Assembly (NCBI GenBank): GCA_946886855.1
Contig: CAMPJJ010000012.1
Location: 16,020 to 80,019, forward strand
DNA: 64,000 bases
Reading direction: 5' to 3'
Origin: an uncultured Roseateles sp.
GTDB taxonomy: Bacteria > Pseudomonadota > Gammaproteobacteria > Burkholderiales > Burkholderiaceae
Made by a program: the position numbers and the translations under genes. Below the pieces are notes generated by a model. The model saw nothing but the letters and a program-made list of their open reading frames with translations. It did no database searches and had not been told where the DNA came from. Position 1 is the first letter of the stretch; each line of letters starts with the position of its first letter. This document shows positions 45,711 to 53,066 of the stretch, piece by piece.

Positions 45711-45848
45711 CTACGAGAGTCTTTCCCGCACGCAGGCGATCGAGGCGTACGCGACGCGAGTGCTCTCCACGTCAGCCAACTGAAGCAGGTATTCGTCCTG
45801 CGGCTCGATGTGCTCGCGATACCCGCCAGCGAAAAGATCCAGGGCCAT
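45711..45848 (-). CDS. Possible 45-residue protein downstream of the protease cluster
   Basis: A short frame starting at 45848 with a good ribosome site (AAAGGAAG, about seven bases before the ATG) and ending in TAG at 45711. The product starts MALDLFAGGYREHI and ends CVRERLS; it is balanced in composition, with no GC-shadow look. It begins 30 bases after the stop of the next upstream gene on the same strand, consistent with operon membership. I recognise no family, and it could be a gene fragment. Confidence 0.45.
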   Translation of the reverse strand: MALDLFAGGYREHIEPQDEYLLQLADVESTRVAYASIACVRERLS

Positions 45849-45878
45849 CGCGAACTTCCTTTCGCCTTCCCTGAGCCT

Positions 45879-46583
45879 TCAATCGGCAGGGCGAACGGCC
45901 TTCTCGCCGCTCAGCTTGACGACGCCTTGCCTGGCCAGCGCGGTGAGCGCGCCGGTGACGCGACTGTCGACCCATTCGGCGTCGGCGCGGTTGGTCTTCG
46001 CGCGACCCCACACGGAATCGAATCCGAAGCCGCCCCAGACCTCGACGTGGCACTTGGGTTGAGGCGCCCCGGGACCGGCGTTCCTCAGCTCGACGGCATA
46101 CGTGATCGCGCCGGCCATCGTGGCCAGCAGGTTGGGACGCCACTTCGCGTACTTGATGGGCACGAACACCAGCGCCGGACGGGCCGCGTCCAGCGAGCTG
46201 AAGTCGGGTTCATCGCCCACGGCCACCGGCGGCAGGACGACCACCTGGCCCTCCAGGCCGTTGGCGCGCAGCAGCTTCGGCGCGCGGTCCGTGACGAGGC
46301 GGGTGATGTCGTCGATCTTCCAGTCGACCCACTCTTCATCCGGCTCCTGTTGCGCGAGACCGGGCTTCTTGAACTGCGCGGTGACGAAGACCAGGTCCAC
46401 CGTGGTCAGCGGTGCCTTGACCTCGGCATCCGAGGGCGTCGCGTTCGTCGCACCGGCTTCGGGCTTGACGCAGATCTCCTTGATGCCGCCGTCGCTGGCG
46501 GCGAGGACCGGCATGGCGGTCGCCAGCGCCAGGCTCAAGATCGATGCGCGCAGCGCAAGAGCGGGAAGGGTCGGGTCAGTCAT
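45879..46583 (-). CDS. Exported protein of unknown function
   Basis: A 234-residue protein with a signal peptide (hydrophobic ~12-29, cleavage near VLAAS). The mature part has a KEICVKPEAG start and ends in a beta-rich domain (ITYAVELRN...CHVEVWGGFGFD). I recognise no family. It resembles the lipoprotein encoded just upstream in being a small periplasmic protein with alternating beta and helix, and lies 11 bases after its stop in the same direction. It probably belongs to the AAA-M41 protease transcript. Confidence 0.7.
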   Translation of the reverse strand: MTDPTLPALALRASILSLALATAMPVLAASDGGIKEICVKPEAGATNATPSDAEVKAPLTTVDLVFVTAQFKKPGLAQQEPDEEWVDWKIDDITRLVTDRAPKLLRANGLEGQVVVLPPVAVGDEPDFSSLDAARPALVFVPIKYAKWRPNLLATMAGAITYAVELRNAGPGAPQPKCHVEVWGGFGFDSVWGRAKTNRADAEWVDSRVTGALTALARQGVVKLSGEKAVRPAD

Positions 46584-46594
46584 GGTCGTCGGAA

Positions 46595-47200
46595 TCAGCG
46601 GATATCGATTGGAAGAAGGGTCGGCGGAATCTCTCCGCCCTTGGCGTCATGCGGCGTCTTGCCGTTCAGCGCTAAAAGGCCGTCGCGGTCCAGGCCGCGC
46701 AGCAGGTCTCCGGCGAGGCGCTCCGCGCGGCGGTCAGCGTCCGTGGTCAGGACCTGCCCCGTGCGCATCGGATCGAACGACGCAGCGGACGCGAGCGTGC
46801 CCAGCCACACGAGCTTGCGGGTGCTCGGGTCCCATAGCACCGCCTCGTAACGCACGTAGCGCGTGCCCTGGCTGCTCTGCTCGTACTGCCGCGTCAACAC
46901 CAGCGCGTGCGTGGCGATCGTGGCGGCGGGCGCCTGGTCCCAGGCGACCTCCAGCGCCTGCAGCGACGCCAGCGGTCGCGGCAATGCGTCGGACTGCCGG
47001 ACCTCGAGGCCGTTGCCGCGCAAGGTCCCGATAAACCGGTCCAGCCCCGATCCCACCAGCGCGGGATCGCGGTCCGACCAGGTGTAGAGGCGCACGGACT
47101 TCAGCGGCTGCGTGGTCGGGGCGAGGCGCTGGGTCGGCGCCTGTGCGCAGGCCGACAAGGCCAGGGCGAGGGCGCCCAGAAGGAGGCGGCGTTGGAACAT
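46595..47200 (-). CDS. Predicted lipoprotein of unknown function
   Basis: A 201-residue lipoprotein: MFQRRLLLGALALALSACAQ has a lipobox LSAC with Cys18. The mature domain (SVRLYTWSDRDPALV, then ALVLTRQYEQSSQGTRYVRYEAVLWDPSTRKLVWLG) has the alternating pattern seen in DUF4136-like beta-rich lipoproteins, but I cannot assign a family. It follows the AAA-M41 gene by 23 bases. The sorting residue after Cys is Ala, so outer-membrane targeting is expected. Confidence 0.75.
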   Translation of the reverse strand: MFQRRLLLGALALALSACAQAPTQRLAPTTQPLKSVRLYTWSDRDPALVGSGLDRFIGTLRGNGLEVRQSDALPRPLASLQALEVAWDQAPAATIATHALVLTRQYEQSSQGTRYVRYEAVLWDPSTRKLVWLGTLASAASFDPMRTGQVLTTDADRRAERLAGDLLRGLDRDGLLALNGKTPHDAKGGEIPPTLLPIDIR

Positions 47201-47223
47201 GGCGCGCGAGTCTAGAGGTCGCC

Positions 47224-49185
47224 TCACCGTCCGATCGTGATGGATGCCGCGAGTGGCGCCGAAGTCACGCGGCCGTCCCCCGGATCGCGGGGATTCCGCG
47301 CTCGCGCGTGCGCCGACGTCCGAAACGCCGCCAGCCGTTCCGCATACGGATCCAGCGCATCCTCCGTCTTGCCGAGCGGCAGCCCCACCACGACCGCGAA
47401 ACGTTCGGGCGTCACCTGTCCCTCGACGATCAGTTCGTCGACCAGCGCCAGCAGCGCCTCGCGATGCGCGTCGATCAGCGCCGTGGCGCGCGCGTGCTCC
47501 GATTGCAGCAGCGCTTCGACCGCCGCGTTGGTGAGCTCGACGTCGGTGCAGACGTGCTCCTCGCTGTCCGTGGACACGTCGACGCGACCGATGCGCTCGC
47601 CGTGCCCCAGGTAGCGGAGCATGCGCGCCGCCGTCCGCGTGGCCTTGCGCAGGTCGCTCGAGGCGCCGCTGGAACTCATGTCGCTGCCGAAGACCAGCAG
47701 CTCCGCCGCGCGGCCAGCCAGGCTCGTGCAAATGGAGTCGAGCAGGTTCCGCCGCGACCACACCTTGCGCGAGGTGTACGCGTTGTAGCCGCCCTCGAAG
47801 CTCGCCACGTGGATCTTGATCTCCCGGGGCGCTAGACCGAACAGCAGCGCATGGACCAGGCCGTGACCGGCCTCGTGCACCGCGAGCAGCGCCCGGAAGT
47901 CGGCGTTGGTGCGCTGGCGCAGGCGGTTGATCTCGAAGGGCTCGGCGATGACGCCCGACAGACCGCCCCACTGTGCGATCAGGCTGCGACCATCGGCGCT
48001 CAGGCGAACGCAGTCGCCGGTCGCGGCGCCGCGTTCGATCGCCCACAGCGCCGCCTTCGCCAGCCCGGTCCCGAGGATCGCGTGCAGCGACGAGAACAGC
48101 GGCCGCGTACCCTGCGCGGGGAACACGGCGTTCGCGTAGATCTGCGCGTACACGCTGTCGGCCAGCTCGAAGCGCAGGCCGCAGCGCGCCTGCGAGTCAC
48201 GCACATAACGCGCGCAGCCCTGCGCGATCACCTGCTCGTACGCGCGCCGCGACAGCGATGGGTAGATCACGTGCTCGTTGCCCAGCCGCGCCACCTGCTC
48301 CGGCTTGAAGCGCTGGTTGAGCGCCTGCTTGACGTCGATGACGCTGAGCTTGCCGGTCATGGCGTGGAAGATGTCGGCATCGCTGTCGCAGTCGTCCACG
48401 CTGGTGGCGAGGTCCTCGTACATCTCGTCGAGGTTGCCGCAGACGAAGACGAGCAAGCGGCTGTAGTCGGTCTCCCAGTGCTGCTGACCGCTCTCGCGGA
48501 ATGCGCGCAGCCGCGCCTGCACCTGATCGGGCGTCCAGGCCATGATCTCCATCAGCGGTTCGTCGAGCTTGAGGGTGCGCTGCAGCTCCTGCGCCTCCCA
48601 GCCGCGCAGCTTGAAGCGCAGCTTCGCGGCGTCAGCGTCGGCGCGCTCAGCGTCGAAGGCCGCCTCCGCGATGGACGATTCGATGTCGGCCAGCAGCGAC
48701 AGCGCCGGCGGCAGACGGCCGTCGGAGAGCAGGGCCCAGACATCCTGGTAGCGCTCGACGCGCATCTCGTCGCGCTTGGCGTTGATCGTGCGGAAGCGCT
48801 GGAACTCGTCGAGCGCGAGGATGCCCGGCTCGCCCTCGCGCACGCCGGATTGCGCCAGCATGCCCGAGATGCTCTGCGCGCCGCGCATGCCCGCGCCGTT
48901 GGAGAAGCCGTCCATCTGCACTTCCACGAAGCGGTCGTAGAAGCCCAGCAGCTGCGCCAGGCGGCGCACCAGCTGTGTCTTGCCGGTGCCCGTGAGGCCC
49001 CAGAGACAGACGATGACGGGCCGCGAGACGAGCTCGGGCAGCACGTACCACGCGCGCACCGAATCGATGACTCGGTCGATGATGGCGTCGATGCCGAACA
49101 GCTCAGTCTTGAGCTGGGCCGCGACCTCTTGCAGCTGCTGGTTTCTCTGCGCCAGCTGCGCGCGCAGGTCGTCGGATTCATTCAT
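47224..49185 (-). CDS. Soluble fusion of Clp-type AAA+ ATPase and M41 (FtsH-type) protease
   Basis: A 653-residue protein with no membrane segment. A coiled-coil-like start (residues 5-28) leads into an AAA+ module: Walker A GLTGTGKT (63-70), Walker B ILALDEF (122-128), sensor-1 FVCGNLDE (N251), a Clp-like arginine-finger segment QRFKPEQVARLG (~291-302) and GTRPLFSSL sensor-2 (R361). These features are of the Clp/HSP100 class, not FtsH. Then a zinc peptidase: HEAGH (H437, E438, H441) and GASSDLRKAT with D511, the M41 third ligand and helix. The FtsH membrane and periplasmic parts are absent. It probably unfolds and degrades cytoplasmic targets. Overlaps the 80-codon gene upstream by 8 bases. 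Confidence 0.85.
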   Translation of the reverse strand: MNESDDLRAQLAQRNQQLQEVAAQLKTELFGIDAIIDRVIDSVRAWYVLPELVSRPVIVCLWGLTGTGKTQLVRRLAQLLGFYDRFVEVQMDGFSNGAGMRGAQSISGMLAQSGVREGEPGILALDEFQRFRTINAKRDEMRVERYQDVWALLSDGRLPPALSLLADIESSIAEAAFDAERADADAAKLRFKLRGWEAQELQRTLKLDEPLMEIMAWTPDQVQARLRAFRESGQQHWETDYSRLLVFVCGNLDEMYEDLATSVDDCDSDADIFHAMTGKLSVIDVKQALNQRFKPEQVARLGNEHVIYPSLSRRAYEQVIAQGCARYVRDSQARCGLRFELADSVYAQIYANAVFPAQGTRPLFSSLHAILGTGLAKAALWAIERGAATGDCVRLSADGRSLIAQWGGLSGVIAEPFEINRLRQRTNADFRALLAVHEAGHGLVHALLFGLAPREIKIHVASFEGGYNAYTSRKVWSRRNLLDSICTSLAGRAAELLVFGSDMSSSGASSDLRKATRTAARMLRYLGHGERIGRVDVSTDSEEHVCTDVELTNAAVEALLQSEHARATALIDAHREALLALVDELIVEGQVTPERFAVVVGLPLGKTEDALDPYAERLAAFRTSAHARARNPRDPGDGRVTSAPLAASITIGR

Positions 49186-49420
49186 CCCAATCCTCTCTCC
49201 GCAGCAGCGCCTGCAGCGCCACGCGGTCGGCGCGGCGCTGGGCACCGCGGCTCTGGATGTGTTGGCCGGCGCCGCGCAATCCACGCTGGGCCATCGCGCG
49301 CGCCACGGGGTCGCGCGCGCCGGGGCTCGTCTCGAGCACCAGCGTCATGGCTTGTTTCATGCGGCGCAGGGCCTTGACCCGCCCCTCCTGGAGGGCGCGG
49401 GAACGGAGTTGTGCACTCAT
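49178..49420 (-). CDS. Small basic protein coupled to the AAA-M41 protease
   Basis: An 80-residue Arg-rich helical protein (SAQLRSRALQEGRVKALRRM, then GARDPVARAMAQRGLRGAG). No family is recognised. Its end overlaps the protease start by 8 bases, which suggests coupled translation and a 1:1 relation; an adaptor or inhibitor role is plausible but unproven. ATG at 49420 is preferred over a start 11 codons upstream, because that longer form would run through a terminator-like hairpin (49439-49468). Confidence 0.7.
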   Translation of the reverse strand: MSAQLRSRALQEGRVKALRRMKQAMTLVLETSPGARDPVARAMAQRGLRGAGQHIQSRGAQRRADRVALQALLRREDWDE

Positions 49421-49438
49421 TGCGGTTTCCGAAAAGCA

Positions 49439-49535
49439 AAAGCCCCGGCTCAATGGCGGCGGGGCTTTGCATGCCGCGCGGTCTGAGGCCGTCTCTGTGA
49501 ACAGACACGGTTCAGCCGGGGCTCGGGAACCGTGT
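49439..49535 (-). promoter_or_regulatory. Attenuator-like leader of the AAA-M41 operon
   Basis: On the minus strand a terminator-like hairpin (9-bp stem at 49460-49468 / 49439-49447, then TTGCTTTTC) ends 10 bases before the start codon of the 80-codon gene. Just upstream is another hairpin with arms 49527-49535 and 49505-49513. Its 13-base loop (49514-49526) contains a 10-base segment fully complementary to 49441-49450, that is, to the 3' arm of the terminator. The two foldings exclude each other, as in attenuators and riboswitches. No known riboswitch class is recognised. Confidence 0.5.
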
Positions 49536-49886
49536 TCAGTCGATCGTCGAGATGAACAAGGAGGACATAAGAGGGATCTCCGTCATGCGGGCGCTGTCGT
49601 GGGCGCCTTCAGCAGTGGACGCGGATGATGCGGATTGCGCCGCACGCGCGCAAGTGCGATCCGTCTGCGACGCGATGGCGCGTTGCGGCGCGCCAACGCG
49701 GGACCGGGCATGCGTGAGCCGTCGCTGCAAGCAGGCAAGTCCTGGCACGCGTCTCCGGCGGACCGAAGGTGGAGGGCCGCGATGTGGCGCCGTCGCCGCG
49801 CGGTTCTCCCCCCGAGGGGTGTGCCCCCAACGGAGTGGCGCGACGGCGAGCTGCATCGCCCCACAATTCGAGCCGAGGAGAAAAAC
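49536..49886. other. Intergenic region without recognised gene
   Basis: The 350 bases between the leader above and the 60-codon gene hold no convincing gene; open frames there are GC-shadows. A GAGGAG ribosome site at 49875-49880 serves the following gene. Promoters for both divergent operons must lie here, but no clear -35/-10 pair stands out. Confidence 0.6.
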
Positions 49887-50069
49887 ATGGCTCTCATTCG
49901 CGCCTGGTTGGTGCTCATCGTGTTGTGGCTGGCCTGTCTGGGCCTGGTGGTCTGGGTGCGCTCGCTGACGCGCAGACAGGCCCTGGCCTGGTTCCAGGTG
50001 GCGCGTTGGGCGGTCGGCGGCGCGGTGCTCGCGCTGGCGCTCGCGGCGCTCACCATCTATCTGTTCTGA
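49887..50069 (+). CDS. Small two-helix membrane protein
   Basis: A 60-residue protein made of two hydrophobic helices (WLVLIVLWLACLGLVVWV and AVGGAVLALALAALTIYL) with a basic loop (RSLTRRQ) that should stay in the cytoplasm. A strong GAGGAG ribosome site precedes it. It begins the + strand pair with the SPFH gene (11-base gap). No family name is known to me; it could help place the SPFH protein in the membrane. Confidence 0.75.
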   Translation: MALIRAWLVLIVLWLACLGLVVWVRSLTRRQALAWFQVARWAVGGAVLALALAALTIYLF

Positions 50070-50080
50070 GGAGAAGAAAA

Positions 50081-50908
50081 ATGAAGACCACCATCCACGC
50101 GCGTTCTTCGCGCCTGTCGCTGGGCGTGCTCGCCGTGGCGGCGCTGCTCGGCGGCTGCACCCGCATCGAGACGGGCGAGGTCGGCCTGCGCGTCGGCGTC
50201 GACAAGCAGATCAGCGGCGCGGAGTTGCTGCCCGGGAGCTTCAACCAGACGCTGTTCGGCGACGTGCTGACCTTCCCGGTCCGCGACATCGCCGTGACGC
50301 TGGACAACAAGCAGCCGCTGACGTCCGACAACAGCACGCTGAAGGACTTCGACATGACGCTGGTCTACTCGATCAATCCGTCGGCGGTGTCGGACCTGTG
50401 GACCACGAAGAGCCGCACCTTCCATGCCTTCAGCCGCGACGACCGCGACTGGATCCTGATGCACGGCTACATGACGACGGTGACCAACAACGCCGCCTAC
50501 AAGGCGGTGCGCGAGTACAAGGCCCTGGCCGTCGCGGACAACCGCCAGAAGATCGAGGCGGAGATCAAGCGCATCGTGACGGAGACGCTGGCGTCCGAGG
50601 GACTCGCGACGGCGCTGTCGGTCTCGCTGGTGCAGGTCCGGACCGTGATGCCGGCGGACGACATCATCGCGTCCGCCAACGCGGTGGTGACGGCGCAGAA
50701 CGCGCTGCGCGCCAAGGAGATCGAGGTGGAGACGGCCAAGAAGGAAGCCGAGCGGATCGCCGCGCTGAACACCAACAGCAAGGCGATCGAGTACATGAAC
50801 GCGCAGGCCCAGCTCAAGATCGCCGAAGGCGTCGCCGCCGGCAAGGTCCAGACGATCGTCGTACCCTATGACTTCAGGGGCATCGTCAACGCCAACCCGG
50901 CGCGCTGA
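50081..50908 (+). CDS. SPFH/prohibitin-like lipoprotein
   Basis: A 275-residue protein with an SPFH (stomatin/prohibitin/flotillin/HflK-C) domain: IETGEVGLRVGVDKQISG is the start, DKQPLTSDN-like middle (here DNKQPLTSDNSTLKDFDMTLVYSINP), and a long helix (~180-250) with AKEIEVETAKKEAERIAALNTNS, as in prohibitins. Unusually the N-terminus is a lipoprotein signal (VAALLGGC, Cys25), which would place it outside the cytoplasm on the inner or outer membrane. SPFH proteins normally form rings that cap or regulate FtsH-like proteases; an FtsH-type protease gene lies divergently, 0.7 kb away. Confidence 0.85.
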   Translation: MKTTIHARSSRLSLGVLAVAALLGGCTRIETGEVGLRVGVDKQISGAELLPGSFNQTLFGDVLTFPVRDIAVTLDNKQPLTSDNSTLKDFDMTLVYSINPSAVSDLWTTKSRTFHAFSRDDRDWILMHGYMTTVTNNAAYKAVREYKALAVADNRQKIEAEIKRIVTETLASEGLATALSVSLVQVRTVMPADDIIASANAVVTAQNALRAKEIEVETAKKEAERIAALNTNSKAIEYMNAQAQLKIAEGVAAGKVQTIVVPYDFRGIVNANPAR

Positions 50909-50926
50909 CGGGGCGGCGCGCAGGCC

Positions 50927-51745
50927 TCAGGTCTGCGAAAGCGCCTGCGCCTCGAGTTGCGACTTCAGCCCGTCCGGCAGCTTCAGCTGCCGGGCCAGCT
51001 CGTCGAGGTAGGCGCGCTCCATGTAGCTGGTCTCGTCGACCATCAACAGGCTGGCGAGGTACATCTCGGAGGCGATCTCCGGCGTCGTGGCCGCTTGCGC
51101 GACGGCGGCCGGATCGAGCGGCCGTCGCAGCACGTCCTCCTGCCAGCGGCGCAGCTCGGGGTCATCTTCCTCGCGGCTGAGCGCCTGCTCGATCAGTTCG
51201 CGCTCACGGTCATCCAGGTGGCCATCGGCCTTCGCGGCTGCGATCATCGCCATCAGCACGGCACGGCTGTGTTCCTCGGCCTCGTCCTGCGGCACGCGGT
51301 CCAGCGTGCGGGGCTCGGCCGCCAGATGCGCTTGCGATGCGGGAGGCGAGCCCGGCGTCCATGCCGTTCCTGGCGCCTGTCCTTGTTGGCCCTGCGACTG
51401 CTGCTGCGCCTGCCAGGCCGTGTAGGCTTTGTACGCCATCAACCCGAGCGCGGCGATGCTGCCGTACTTCAGCGCCTTCCCACCGTAGCTGCGGCCGCGC
51501 TTGCTGCCCAGCAGTGCTCCAAGGACACCGGCCACGCCAGCGCCCGCGCCGATCTTTCCGAGACCCCCCAGGTTGCCGAGATTCCCGAGGTTGCCGAGAT
51601 TGCCCAGCCCGCCGAGTCCGCCAAGGCCGCCAAGGCCGCCAAGGCCGCCTGAGCCGCCTGAGCCGCCTCGGCCCGGCACGTTGCCGCCCTGAAGCAGATC
51701 CCGACCCGATCTCAGCAGTTGATCCAGAAGTCCATGCGCACTCAT
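50927..51745 (-). CDS. DUF533 / TerB-like protein with Gly-Leu repeats
   Basis: A 272-residue protein. The first third is low complexity: GGLGGLGGLGGLGGLG followed by GNLGNLGNLGNLGG, coded by 9-bp units. Next comes a hydrophobic segment (YGSIAALGLMAYKAYTAW, ~93-110), a linker, and a C-terminal TerB-like/DUF533 helical domain (~165-270: VLMAMIAAAKADGHLDDRERELIEQAL, MYLASLLMVDETSYMERAYLDELARQL). TerB-like domains bind Ca2+ or act as scaffolds in membrane stress systems. It is convergent with the SPFH gene (18-base gap), so they are neighbours but not one transcript. Confidence 0.87.
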   Translation of the reverse strand: MSAHGLLDQLLRSGRDLLQGGNVPGRGGSGGSGGLGGLGGLGGLGGLGNLGNLGNLGNLGGLGKIGAGAGVAGVLGALLGSKRGRSYGGKALKYGSIAALGLMAYKAYTAWQAQQQSQGQQGQAPGTAWTPGSPPASQAHLAAEPRTLDRVPQDEAEEHSRAVLMAMIAAAKADGHLDDRERELIEQALSREEDDPELRRWQEDVLRRPLDPAAVAQAATTPEIASEMYLASLLMVDETSYMERAYLDELARQLKLPDGLKSQLEAQALSQT

Positions 51746-51890
51746 CGCCAGCCCCTTTCAACACGATGGAAGAGTCTGTCAGTTGAGGGCGTCGGGCGAT
51801 ATCCCCAGTCACATCAGCCTGTCGAACGATTCGGTCGGGCCGGCTTGTTCGGTGCCGGGGTTGATGCTAACGATGGCGCGGCGATGAGCC

Positions 51891-52991
51891 TCACGCCGAG
51901 GCAGGCACCATCGAAAACAGGTGCGCATCCCACGGCTTGCCGTCGACGCCCCGGATGCGATTGCGCAGCAGCCCCTCGTAGTGCGCGCCGCAACGGCGTG
52001 CCACGGCGAGACTGGGCTCGTTGCCGTCGGCGACCACGATCTCGACGCGCATCAGCTGCAGCTTCCCGAATGCGTGCCGGCTGAGGGCGCGCACAGCCGC
52101 CGACGCCGCGCCCTCGCCCTGTCGGGACGCGCGCACCCAGTAGCCGAGGTTGCAGAACGGATGCACCGCATGCAGCGAGTTAAGGCCGCCGCCGCCGACG
52201 AAGTCACCGGTCTCGCGATCGAAGATGCCGAACTCGTAGCTCGTCCCGCTCTGCCAGTCCCGTGCGCAGTGATCGAGCCACTCGGCGCCCTCGGCGGCGG
52301 AGAACCCCGCATGCGCCCACTTCATCCAGCGGCCGATGGACACATGAGACTCGCGCACCGCCGCGACGAAGTCCGGCAGATCGGCGGGCCGGTAGGGCCG
52401 CAGCACGAAGCGGCCTTCGATCAGCTCGACGCTCGCCGCGCCGGGCGCGACGACGGCGCCGTCGTCCCAGACCTCGCCGGCGAGCTGCCTCGCGCCAGCC
52501 AGCGTCGAGCGCTGATAACGCGACAGTCGCGGTGCGAGCGCGGCCAGCGCCAGCCCTGCCGCCTCGTTGCCGCGCCCTTGTGCCGCGTAGGTCAGCGACA
52601 GGATCGCGCGGGCTTCGTCATGCAGCGGGCGGTCGTGACCGGGCTGCATGTGATGCGACAGCTCGCCGACGAGCAGCGCCTCGCTCTCATCGAGCCGCTT
52701 GAGCCAGCGCAGCGTGCTGCCGAGCTGGATGACCGCGCGCGTGCGCCGGTAAGGATCGAGCCTGCCCGATTCGAGCGCGGCGCGGTACAGCTGCTCCGCC
52801 TCGGCTTCGAGCCCGGCCGTGTCGCGCGCGCAGGCCCGCTCGAAGAGGGCGCGCGCATCGTCCTCGGGACGCTCGACCGCGAGTGCGTCGATCTCCTCGA
52901 TCAACTGCGAGCCGGTGAGGTCCGGCGCGCGTCGCCAGACATCGTCGACGCGCAGGGTCCAGGCGTCGTGGAGCGGTGCGGGAGCGGTCAT
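51891..52991 (-). CDS. TPR-GNAT acetyltransferase fusion
   Basis: A 366-residue protein that joins a tetratricopeptide-type helical half (residues ~30-165: ALFERACARDTAGLEAEAEQLYRAALESG, then LGSTLRWLKRLDESEALLVGE) to a GNAT acetyltransferase (~185-366). The GNAT part has the RimJ/RimL pattern FVLRPYRPADLPDFVAAV, NLGYWVRASRQGEGAASAAVRAL (acetyl-CoA loop R/Q-x-x-G-x-A), and VVADGNEPSLAVARRCGAHYEG. RimJ-type enzymes acetylate protein N-termini; a TPR half may bind the substrate. The two halves are usually separate proteins. Alone between two genes; no operon partner. Confidence 0.85.
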   Translation of the reverse strand: MTAPAPLHDAWTLRVDDVWRRAPDLTGSQLIEEIDALAVERPEDDARALFERACARDTAGLEAEAEQLYRAALESGRLDPYRRTRAVIQLGSTLRWLKRLDESEALLVGELSHHMQPGHDRPLHDEARAILSLTYAAQGRGNEAAGLALAALAPRLSRYQRSTLAGARQLAGEVWDDGAVVAPGAASVELIEGRFVLRPYRPADLPDFVAAVRESHVSIGRWMKWAHAGFSAAEGAEWLDHCARDWQSGTSYEFGIFDRETGDFVGGGGLNSLHAVHPFCNLGYWVRASRQGEGAASAAVRALSRHAFGKLQLMRVEIVVADGNEPSLAVARRCGAHYEGLLRNRIRGVDGKPWDAHLFSMVPASA

Positions 52992-53066
52992 CGAGGCAGT
53001 CTAGCGACTGGCCACGATCGTGCGGGAAGTCTGCCGCACCATCATCGCGATCGTGGCCGCGGCCGA

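Noticed and set aside
49552..49968. Open frame of 138 codons between the protease and SPFH operons
   Set aside because: Arg/Ala/Cys-rich shadow overlapping the 60-codon gene in another frame; no ribosome site or motif.
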